From B1Sed10-231 sp046483385 (GTDB lineage: Bacteria; Planctomycetota; Brocadiia; SM23-32), in NCBI GenBank assembly GCA_046483385.1, contig JAWODG010000095.1, positions 1-14,995 on the forward strand: a stretch of DNA of 14,995 nt, read 5' to 3'. Below the pieces are notes generated by a model. It had not been told where the DNA came from. It made no database searches and saw only the letters and a list, made by a program, of their open reading frames with translations. The number at the start of each line of letters is the position of its first letter. The stretch's first letter is position 1. A program made the position numbers and the translations under genes. Positions 1 through 6,194 of this stretch are shown here, one piece after another.

Positions 1-13
1 AAGCGCTCCCCAC

Positions 14-45
14 AAAAAGCCAGGGCACGTCTGACGCGCCCTGGC
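14..45 (-). terminator. Intrinsic terminator, minus strand
   Basis: Perfect 8-bp arms GCCAGGGC (19-26) and GCCCTGGC (38-45). Inside them a further CGT/ACG pairing (28-30 with 34-36) closes a CTG loop after one A-C mismatch. On the minus strand the hairpin is followed at once by TTTTT (18 to 14), the layout of a rho-independent terminator for leftward transcription. On the plus strand no T-run follows. It lies only about 60 nt downstream of the minus-strand promoter at 81-109, so it either ends a very short RNA or acts as an attenuator for a gene beyond the left edge. Confidence 0.8.
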
Positions 46-80
46 GGTGCAGAATCTCCTCTAGGAGGCTGTACGGTCGG

Positions 81-109
81 ATTATAGCACTCGGCTCTGC
101 CAGCGTCAA
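81..109 (-). promoter_or_regulatory. Sigma70-type promoter, leftward
   Basis: On the minus strand: TTGACG (-35, 104-109), a 17-nt spacer (87-103) and a consensus TATAAT (-10, 81-86). Eleven of twelve box positions match the consensus at ideal spacing. Transcription would start near 74-75 and run left into the terminator at 14-45. The predicted first 60 nt also hold a small CTCC/GGAG hairpin, with no start codon at a sensible distance from its GGAG. Confidence 0.75.
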
Positions 110-115
110 CGATGA

Positions 116-412
116 GCCGGGCGTGTAATCCGCGCATGCTACGACCTGCTGGACCTCAGAACTTTCTTCACGCACGTCCACGGACAGCTCCGCGCGTGGA
201 CCGTCGAGGCCGGAGCCACCGCTCCCGAAGCGGCGGGCAAGGTCCACAGCGACATGGAGCAAGGCTTCATCCGCGCTGAGGTGGTCAGCACAGAGGACCT
301 TCTCGACTGCGGCTCGGTGAAAGACGCCCGCTCCGCCGGTAAGCTCCGCATGGAAGGCAAGGATTACGAGGTGCAGGACGGCGACGTGATCACCTTCCAC
401 TTCAGCCGCTGA
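116..412 (+). pseudogene. ychF: C-terminal remnant of GTPase/ATPase YchF (TGS domain)
   Basis: The frame from 116 to the TGA at 410-412 encodes about 98 residues that match the end of YchF (Obg-like ATPase). It reads VIRACYDLLDLRTFFT, then a TGS-domain stretch with RAWTVEAGATAPEAA and FIRAEV, and finishes with LRMEGKDYEVQDGD. YchF is normally about 360 residues with an N-terminal G domain, and none of that is present. The frame is closed by a TGA at 113-115 and has no ATG, GTG or TTG with a ribosome binding site; the first in-frame ATG lies well inside the domain. Homology begins just past a minus-strand promoter, which looks like a deletion or rearrangement junction rather than a point mutation. 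An assembly join is the other explanation. The family assignment is firm; the pseudogene status is probable. Confidence 0.75.
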
Positions 413-442
413 GATGCAGGCATTCGCGCGTGGGGCATCACC

Positions 443-1528
443 TCAAAGGGAGGCGAAGTCGGGTGTTTCGCGCATTATGCGTTCGGCGCGATACGTGCCC
501 CAGCCGCTCGGTAGCAGCTCCACCTCCCAGACGACTTCCCCCTCGGGCGTAACCTCGACGTAGTGGGTGGTCTCCCCTTCCGTGCGCGTGCCGAACACGA
601 TGAGCGTGTTGTCGTTGGGCAGGCGGTCGGCGTCGCCCCAGATGGGCGTGTAGAGGTCCGGGTCGTGCCGCCACGACCAGACGGCGCGCGCCGTCATGGA
701 GTCCTCGTCCATCTCCAGTTCCACCGCGCGGCTGTATTCGCCCCCCACCTCCTCCAGCCGTCCGGTCCCGTTGTCGTAGATGAGCAGGTTCCCGTTGGGT
801 TGGAGCTCCGGCGAGTGCTGGTGATAGAACCGGTCGGCGGCATCCAACTGGAAATCTCCATTCTCGCCGAGCCGCCAGAGAATCTCCCCGCTGGCCCTAT
901 CTATCTTCAAGACAGAGTTCATGTTACGACAGGACAGGTAGAGCGAGTCGTCCCTGAAGTCCGGCTCGATGGTGTTGCTGTGGCTGTAGTCCCAGCGGTC
1001 CACCTCCGGCCGGTGGTGGTCGAACAGATGCCAGTTCCACACGATGCGGTTCGTGGCGGGGTCCCACTCCACGATCTGGTCCCCGCATAGCTCGCGCCCG
1101 AACTCCTCGCAGTACCGGACGTCCGTCGTCAGGAACATGTAATGGCCGTCGGGCGTCTTGTGGATGTGGTGGTGGTTTATCATGAGGCCTTCCCACACCT
1201 CCTCGCCCTCCCAGTCCACCTCGAACGGCATGACCTCGCCGACGCCGTCCCCGATGTTCGTTCCGCAGACCAGAACGCCCCGTTCCGTCGTGCGTACGTC
1301 GATGTCGCCACGCAGGTCGGCCGCGTGGTGGCGCTGGCCCCACCGCTCGTGCCTGGCCTCGCGCTGGTAAAACCAGAGAGTCTCCCCGTGGGCGTCGATG
1401 ACGGCGGCGGTCAGCGGGACGCCCTTCCAGTGGTTACAGAAATTGATCAGTGTAGGGCCCGGCTGCATCTTCTCTTCGTTGCAGACGTGCACGCGTATTT
1501 CGGGCCATATGTCGGGCAGTTCGGGCAT
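443..1528 (-). CDS. Arylsulfotransferase-family (ASST-like) beta-propeller protein
   Basis: The 361-residue product resembles the arylsulfotransferase (ASST) family, beta-propeller enzymes that move sulfate between phenolic compounds through a sulfohistidine. Visible landmarks are NHHHIHKTPDGHYMFL (about 118-133), the YSHSNTI block (181-187), RNMNSVLKID..GEILWRLG (201-221), YHQHSPEL (235-242) and a closing YRAER (346-350). These conserved His/Arg blocks are the ones expected to surround the active site. Unlike E. coli AssT, which is periplasmic, the N-terminus (MPELPDIWPEIRV) has no signal peptide, so a cytoplasmic role or a non-sulfate substrate is possible. The start is supported by GGGGGAGGA a few bases upstream. 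The gene follows the HD-GYP regulator by 86 nt on the same strand, and a hairpin sits in that gap. Family call good, substrate unknown. Confidence 0.75.
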   Translation of the reverse strand: MPELPDIWPEIRVHVCNEEKMQPGPTLINFCNHWKGVPLTAAVIDAHGETLWFYQREARHERWGQRHHAADLRGDIDVRTTERGVLVCGTNIGDGVGEVMPFEVDWEGEEVWEGLMINHHHIHKTPDGHYMFLTTDVRYCEEFGRELCGDQIVEWDPATNRIVWNWHLFDHHRPEVDRWDYSHSNTIEPDFRDDSLYLSCRNMNSVLKIDRASGEILWRLGENGDFQLDAADRFYHQHSPELQPNGNLLIYDNGTGRLEEVGGEYSRAVELEMDEDSMTARAVWSWRHDPDLYTPIWGDADRLPNDNTLIVFGTRTEGETTHYVEVTPEGEVVWEVELLPSGWGTYRAERIMRETPDFASL

Positions 1529-1542
1529 GGCGTCCTCCCCCT

Positions 1543-1569
1543 GTGGACTGAGTCAGCGCTCGAGTCCAC
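1543..1569 (-). other. Hairpin just upstream of the ASST-like gene's ribosome binding site
   Basis: GTGGACT (1543-1549) pairs with AGTCCAC (1563-1569), and the stem continues inward as GAG/CTC (1550-1552 with 1559-1561) around a TCAGCG loop, with one bulged G at 1562. In the minus-strand transcript the hairpin ends immediately before the purine-rich Shine-Dalgarno of the gene starting at 1528. No T-run follows, so it is not an intrinsic terminator. RNA processing, mRNA stabilisation or an operator are possible. Confidence 0.5.
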
Positions 1570-1614
1570 GGAGTGTAAGGCCCCGCGGCTCCGACGGCAA
1601 CACGACGGGAAGTG

Positions 1615-2709
1615 TCAGCGGTCCCACTCCTCTTCGATGCGCGCGAAGGCCCGCTGCCGCAGCTTGAAGGCGTCCACGACGATGGGATCGAACTTGGTGG
1701 CCGACCGCTCGACGATGCGCTCCCGTATCTCCGCCCGACTTAGCACTTCGGGGCGATAGGCCATAGGCGTGCGCCAGATGTCGTAATAGTCGGCCAGACC
1801 CACGATGCGGGCGCTCAGGGGTATGTCCGTGGCGGCCAGCCCGTCCGGGTAGCCATCGCCGTCCCAGCGTTCGTGGTGGGAGCCGGTCACTTCGACCGCC
1901 ATCTCGATGAGCGCGTCCTCCCCCTCGTCGAGTTCGGCCTGCACGGCCCGGCATATCTCGCGTCCGACCGTGGTGTGGCTCTCCATCAGCTCGCGCTCTT
2001 CGGGAGTGAGGCCGCTCGGCTTGGTGAGGATGTCCTGCGGGAGTGCGGTCCGGCCGACATCGTGCAGCACGGCGGCCTCGTAAGTGTTCAGCAAGAATTC
2101 GTCGTCGATGAAAGGCGCATAGGCCGAGTGCCGGGCCAGTTGCTCCGCCAGCAGGCGGGAGTAATGTGCCACGCGCACGGGATGCACGGGGCCGTGGGGG
2201 CTGCCGAACTCCGCCAGCCGGCACATGGCGCGCAGGAAGGCGCTGCGGGTCTTTTCCAGCACACTGACCCGTTTCTCGACCAGTTCCCTCAGTTCCCGGC
2301 GCTCGTCCCGTTCGTCCAGCTCGCGTGTGCGCCGCTTCAGCGCCAGCCCCACGGTCAGTTGGACGGTTTCGGCGTCAATGGGCTTGAGGACGTAGTCGTA
2401 GGCGCCTTTCTTCATCGCCTCGATGGCCGTCATGAGTCCCTGTGCGTTGGTTACGACAACCACGACTGTGCGCGGCGCGGCTTCGGCCAGGTCCTCCAGC
2501 AGCTCGAGCCCGCTGCGCCCCATCATCTGCATCTCCAGCAGCAGAAGCGCTACCTGCTCGTACTTGTCCAACTTTTCCCGTGCGGCTTCGACGCTATCGG
2601 CGTCCAGCGTATGCTCGTAGCCGGCCCTGTGCAGCACGCGCTCCAGCCTTTGCCGCGCGTTACGGTCGGGGTCCACGACAAGGATGCGGTTTTTCCGCTG
2701 GGACTTCAT
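1615..2709 (-). CDS. Response-regulator-like protein with HD-GYP domain
   Basis: The 364-residue product joins an N-terminal receiver domain (about 8-122) to a C-terminal HD-GYP domain (about 160-350), the family that hydrolyses cyclic di-GMP. HD-GYP residues are largely intact: H176, HD at 216-217, H245, HHE at 278-280, GYP at 286-288 and D307; the usual HDxGK is HDVGR. The receiver keeps its acidic residues near D13/D15, T87 and K109, but the expected phosphoacceptor Asp is Glu (E59, in LLLLEMQMMGRSG). That cannot be phosphorylated normally and may mimic an activated state. A helical linker (about 125-155), rich in charged residues, connects the domains. No histidine kinase gene is nearby. 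A TATAAT box lies at 2737-2742 upstream. Probably a constitutive or kinase-independent c-di-GMP phosphodiesterase; the activity itself is inferred. Confidence 0.88.
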   Translation of the reverse strand: MKSQRKNRILVVDPDRNARQRLERVLHRAGYEHTLDADSVEAAREKLDKYEQVALLLLEMQMMGRSGLELLEDLAEAAPRTVVVVVTNAQGLMTAIEAMKKGAYDYVLKPIDAETVQLTVGLALKRRTRELDERDERRELRELVEKRVSVLEKTRSAFLRAMCRLAEFGSPHGPVHPVRVAHYSRLLAEQLARHSAYAPFIDDEFLLNTYEAAVLHDVGRTALPQDILTKPSGLTPEERELMESHTTVGREICRAVQAELDEGEDALIEMAVEVTGSHHERWDGDGYPDGLAATDIPLSARIVGLADYYDIWRTPMAYRPEVLSRAEIRERIVERSATKFDPIVVDAFKLRQRAFARIEEEWDR

Positions 2710-2736
2710 GTGGCCTCGCTGCCAAATCCATTAGTC

Positions 2737-2742
2737 ATTATA
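2737..2742 (-). promoter_or_regulatory. Candidate -10 box for the HD-GYP gene
   Basis: A consensus TATAAT on the minus strand, 27 nt upstream of the ATG at 2709. The -35 region at 16-18 nt spacing (CACATC or ACACAT) is poor, so the site may need an activator, or may be a chance match. Confidence 0.4.
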
Positions 2743-2818
2743 CACAAAGCCTCACCCCCGATGTGTAACGTCCGGCGGGTGGACACGCCCGCGCACGTCA
2801 AGAATGCCCGGCCTGCGG

Positions 2819-2847
2819 TTGGGTCTTCGGCTCGCCTGCCGTAGACT
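2819..2847 (+). promoter_or_regulatory. Candidate promoter for the SGNH/dehydrogenase operon
   Basis: TTGGGT (2819-2824), a 17-nt spacer and TAGACT (2842-2847), about 48 nt before the ATG at 2896. The boxes match consensus at 3/6 and 4/6, so this is a moderate candidate supported mainly by spacing and position in the divergent intergenic region. Confidence 0.4.
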
Positions 2848-2895
2848 GGGGCTGGATGTTCGGACGTGAGCTGAGCAAGCAATCGGGAGCGGACG

Positions 2896-4137
2896 ATGGC
2901 CGATACGCTGTATCGGGTGAATTGTGGCAGTTCCGAGTCTGTCAGGGACGACCACGGGAGGGCGTGGCGGGCTGACCGTGCGTGGAAGGAGGGCGACGAC
3001 TGGGGAGCGATAGGCGGCACCGAAGTCACCCGCGAGCCGGACCTGCCGCTCCACCCGGACGGCATGGCGGAGGTGCTCCGCGCGGAGCGGTACGGACTGG
3101 ACGGGTACCGCTTCGTGGTCGGGCCCGGGACGTACGACGTGCGGCTTCACTTCGCCGAGACCTTCGAAGGCGGCGACGGCCCTTCGCGCCGGTTCGACAT
3201 CGCCGTCAACGGTGAAGAAGCCCGAACGGACTTCTGTCCCTACACGGCCGGCGGCGGCTTCGCCCGGCAGGCGGTCGTTGAAGTCAAAGGTTGCCCGGCG
3301 CCCGATGGGCAGATTAGCATTTGTTTCGCCGGGGACGGGGCGTTGGTCAACGCCGTCGAGGTCCTGCCCGGTGAAGAAGGTCCCCGCCGCGTGGCCGTCC
3401 ACTCCCCCGCCGCGGCGTCGGGGGAACCCAACGCCGAAGTCAGTCCGGCGGGAAGGGAGCGCGTGCGGCTTCTTTTCATCGGCAACAGCGGGACGTTCTA
3501 CTGGCACGTGCCGGAAACCGTGGCGGCGCTGGTGAACTCCGGGCAGGACCGCCTGTTCCTCGAAACCGGGTCCTCGACCTCGGGCGGCAAGCTGTTGGAG
3601 TATCACTACGAAGAGACGAACGCTCGCGACCTGATACGCTCCGGGGATTACGACTGCGTCGTGCTGCAGGAGGCCTCCCGGGGGCCGCTGCAAGAGACGG
3701 GGTCCATGCTCCACTACGGCGCGCGCTTCATACAAGAGGTCCGCGAGGCCGACGCCGAGCCCATACTCTATGCCTATCAGGGCCCGGAGGCTACCTCGTT
3801 CGAGGAGCGCGAACGCACGATGGAGCCGTACGTAAAGCTCAGCGACGAATACGACGTGCCGCTGGTTCCAGTGGCAGCGGCGCTGAACCGGGCGATGAAG
3901 GAGCGGCCCGACATCAACTACCACAACCCGGACCGCCACCACATGGGCATGCACGGCGGCTACCTGATCGCCTGCTGCTTCTACTACATTCTGACCGGGG
4001 AATCGCCCGAAGGGCATCCGTATCCTGCTGTCTTGGGGAACGAGGTGCGTATTGAGGCTCCGACGGCGCGATACCTCGAGCGGCTGTGCCACGAGGTCTG
4101 CCGGGGATACCGAACCTCCCGGTACGCAGGGACTTGA
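2896..4137 (+). CDS. Malectin-like domain plus SGNH-type hydrolase
   Basis: A 413-residue two-domain protein. Residues 3 to about 155 look like a malectin (carbohydrate-binding) domain: YRVNCGSS at the start, YDVRLHFAET in the middle, then RRFDIAVNG and NAVEVLPGE. From about residue 190 a SGNH-type hydrolase begins: LLFIGNSGTFYW places a candidate nucleophile at S198, CVVLQEAS is the next block, and DRHHMGMHGGYLIACCFYY supplies the D346-x-x-H349 pair typical of block V. Such enzymes deacylate carbohydrates or other esters. No signal peptide is seen, which is odd for a carbohydrate binder; the start at 2896 has GGGAG 6 nt upstream and no better upstream start is apparent. A dehydrogenase gene follows 19 nt later, so the two are probably co-transcribed. 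Substrate unknown; a shared role with the dehydrogenase is inference. Confidence 0.75.
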   Translation: MADTLYRVNCGSSESVRDDHGRAWRADRAWKEGDDWGAIGGTEVTREPDLPLHPDGMAEVLRAERYGLDGYRFVVGPGTYDVRLHFAETFEGGDGPSRRFDIAVNGEEARTDFCPYTAGGGFARQAVVEVKGCPAPDGQISICFAGDGALVNAVEVLPGEEGPRRVAVHSPAAASGEPNAEVSPAGRERVRLLFIGNSGTFYWHVPETVAALVNSGQDRLFLETGSSTSGGKLLEYHYEETNARDLIRSGDYDCVVLQEASRGPLQETGSMLHYGARFIQEVREADAEPILYAYQGPEATSFEERERTMEPYVKLSDEYDVPLVPVAAALNRAMKERPDINYHNPDRHHMGMHGGYLIACCFYYILTGESPEGHPYPAVLGNEVRIEAPTARYLERLCHEVCRGYRTSRYAGT

Positions 4138-4156
4138 GCACCACCGGAGACGCCAG

Positions 4157-5212
4157 ATGAGTGATTACAGGATAGCGGTCATCCCGGGAGACGGGATCGG
4201 CAAGGAGGTGGTGCCGGAGGGCATCCGCGTGCTGGAGGCCGCCGGCCGGCGTTTCGGCGTAAGCTTCGAGTGGGACGAGCTACCGTGGGGATGCGGGTAC
4301 TATGAGGCGGAAGGCCGCATGATGCCCGAGGACGGGCTGGACCGCATCCGCCATCACGACGCCATCTTTCTGGGGGCCGTCGGCTTCCCCGGTGTCCCGG
4401 ACCACGTTTCTCTGTGGGGCCTGTTGATCCCCATACGTCGCGGCTTCCAGCAATACGCCAACGTGCGGCCGGTGCGGCTGATGCCCGGTCTGCCGTCCCC
4501 TCTGCGCGACCGGGAGCCGGGGAGCATCGACTTCGTCATTGTGCGCGAGAACACGGAGGGCGAGTACTCGCAACTCGGCGGCAGGATGTTCGAGGGCACC
4601 GAGCGGGAGTTCGTGGTGCAGGAGAACGTGTTCACTCGGACGGGTGTTGACCGGATCCTGCGCTACGCCTTCGAGATGGCGCGCTCCCGCCCGGAGAAGC
4701 ACCTGACGTGGGCCACGAAGTCCAACGGCATCTTCGTCTCGATGCCCTACTGGGACGAGCGGGCCCGGGCGGTCGCCGCCGAATATCCTGAGGTGCGGAC
4801 CGACAGCTACCACATCGACATACTGGCAGCGCATTTCGTCCGGAACCCGGACATGTTCGACGTCGTGGTCGGCTCCAACCTCTTCGGCGACATCCTCTCC
4901 GACCTCGGACCGGCCTGCACGGGGACGATCGCCGTCGCCCCGAGCGCCAACCTCAACCCCCCGGGGGAGTTGCCCTCCATGTTCGAGCCGGTTCACGGTT
5001 CGGCGCCCGATATAGCCGGCAGGAACGTCGCGAACCCCATGGGGCAGATATGGTCCGGCGCCATGATGCTGGAGCACCTGGGTCACCCGGACGCGGCCGG
5101 GGCGGTCGTGGCGGCCATCGAGACGGTGCTGGCCGAAGGGCCGCATACGCGAGACCTGGGCGGGACGGCGAGCACGCAGGAGGTCGGCAAGGCTGTCGCC
5201 GACGCCCTGTGA
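4157..5212 (+). CDS. ttuC: Tartrate dehydrogenase / D-malate dehydrogenase (decarboxylating)
   Basis: The 351-residue product belongs to the isocitrate/isopropylmalate dehydrogenase superfamily and matches the TtuC/DmlA branch closely along its length. Marks are IAVIPGDGIGKEV at the N-terminus, PDHVSLWGLLIPIRRGF (the branch-specific substrate region), YANVRPVRLMPG, VRENTEGEYS, GVDRILRYAFE, WATKSNG, SNLFGDILSDLGP and FEPVHGSAPDIAG. These are NAD- and divalent-metal-dependent enzymes that oxidise D-malate, tartrate or related 2-hydroxyacids. The frame is open upstream to 4052, but ATG 4157 has GGAGA 6 nt before it and gives the family's normal N-terminus, so it is preferred. It lies 19 nt after the SGNH gene and is probably translated from the same transcript. 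TtuC and DmlA activities cannot be separated by eye, so the symbol is a family label. Confidence 0.9.
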   Translation: MSDYRIAVIPGDGIGKEVVPEGIRVLEAAGRRFGVSFEWDELPWGCGYYEAEGRMMPEDGLDRIRHHDAIFLGAVGFPGVPDHVSLWGLLIPIRRGFQQYANVRPVRLMPGLPSPLRDREPGSIDFVIVRENTEGEYSQLGGRMFEGTEREFVVQENVFTRTGVDRILRYAFEMARSRPEKHLTWATKSNGIFVSMPYWDERARAVAAEYPEVRTDSYHIDILAAHFVRNPDMFDVVVGSNLFGDILSDLGPACTGTIAVAPSANLNPPGELPSMFEPVHGSAPDIAGRNVANPMGQIWSGAMMLEHLGHPDAAGAVVAAIETVLAEGPHTRDLGGTASTQEVGKAVADAL

Positions 5213-5448
5213 GCTGGACTTTCGATAGGATGCCCGGTAACGCCCCCAACCCGGGCGCCCTGCCGGCGCCGGCACGTCCCCCGTGCTCGCACTTCGGCGG
5301 CACGGCAGTATCCTGTGGCCAGGCAATGCGCTCAGTGCTACCGTCCAACGAGGCTCGCAGTCGGCCGCTCCAGCGGCTGCGGCCTTTGGCGCCCGCCATG
5401 CGGCGGGCTCGGGTCCGCGTCACCGCGCAACTACTGCGAGCAAGCCCC
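5213..5448. other. Convergent intergenic region with tandem GC-rich hairpins
   Basis: This gap separates the convergent dehydrogenase and HAD genes. It holds a perfect 14-bp palindrome TGCCGGCGCCGGCA (5261-5274), a GCACG/CGTGC hairpin (5272-5286), GCCGCT/AGCGGC (5364-5377) and GCCCGCC-ATGC-GGCGGGC (5391-5408). None is followed by a T-run on either strand, so a classical intrinsic terminator is not evident; the last hairpin, 41 nt past the HAD stop codon, is the best candidate for ending or protecting that transcript. No coding sequence is convincing here. Confidence 0.5.
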
Positions 5449-6162
5449 TCAGACATCCACCACGGAGAGGAGCTCCGAGAGTTCGCGTATGGTGAAGTCC
5501 GGGGTCGGGAAGTCGCGCGGCAAGCGGCGGTGGCCGGTCTGGAACCAGACGGTGGGGATGCCGGCCCGTGCCGCTCCCAGTATGTCCGTCAGCGGGCTGT
5601 CACCCACGTAGAGGACGTGGTCGGACTCCGCGCCGGCCAACTCCAGCGTGCGGCGGAAAAGACGTATGTCCGGCTTTCGATAGCCTTCGATCTCGGCCAG
5701 CACGCAGTGGTCGAGGTGTGGCAGGAGGCCGAGTGTATCCAGCAGATGGCGCTGAACCGCCGGCGGGCCGTTCATGATGACGCCTGTCTGAAGTTCCATT
5801 TTCCTGAGGGCGCCGAGCACACGGACGGCTTCGGGCCGCAGGTGTTGCCGCATGATCAACCGCCGGGTGGTGTCGTAGGTGCGGGCCATCTCCCGCGCCA
5901 AGCTGTCGGAGCGCAAGTCGTAGCTGTCAAGAAGGGCTCTGAACCTCTTGACGCGCGAGAACGAGCGCCTCTCCCGCAAGTGCTGCTTGCCCGGCAACGT
6001 GAGGAAGACGGCATTATAGCGCCGGATGACCGCGGTGTGTTCCTCCTCCGGTAGGCGGTCCATGTAGCGGGGCAGCAGGATATCCAGAACCTGGCGGTCG
6101 CAGGCGTCCTTATCCCAGAGGGTGCCCTTGACGTCGAAGAAGACCGCCTTCAGTTCGGACAT
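5449..6162 (-). CDS. HAD-superfamily hydrolase with altered motifs
   Basis: The 237-residue product has the HAD fold with a helical cap: motif I FFDVKGTLWD with nucleophile D10, a helical region 20-110, motif II GVIMNG (about 127-132), motif III K163 in YRKPD, and motif IV VGDSPLTDILGA with D188 and D193. Two positions differ from phosphatases: the second Asp of DxDxT is K12, and the Thr/Ser of motif II is M130. Loss of the general acid suggests weak or no phosphatase activity, or a different reaction; some HAD families do vary at the second Asp. ATG 6162 has GGAG 7 nt upstream. It is the last gene of the prs-argS-HAD run, 32 nt after argS. The substrate cannot be told from sequence. Confidence 0.8.
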   Translation of the reverse strand: MSELKAVFFDVKGTLWDKDACDRQVLDILLPRYMDRLPEEEHTAVIRRYNAVFLTLPGKQHLRERRSFSRVKRFRALLDSYDLRSDSLAREMARTYDTTRRLIMRQHLRPEAVRVLGALRKMELQTGVIMNGPPAVQRHLLDTLGLLPHLDHCVLAEIEGYRKPDIRLFRRTLELAGAESDHVLYVGDSPLTDILGAARAGIPTVWFQTGHRRLPRDFPTPDFTIRELSELLSVVDV

Positions 6163-6194
6163 CTGCGTGCTCCGACGGGTGTCTTACGGTCGGC

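Noticed and set aside
2752..4092. A 446-codon minus-strand open frame opposite the malectin/SGNH gene.
   Set aside because: Its translation is Arg/Val/His-rich with no family resemblance, while the plus strand encodes recognisable domains.
4052..4156. Earlier in-frame start for the tartrate/D-malate dehydrogenase.
   Set aside because: It would overlap the SGNH gene by about 85 nt; ATG 4157 has a ribosome binding site and gives the normal RIAVIPGDGIG start.
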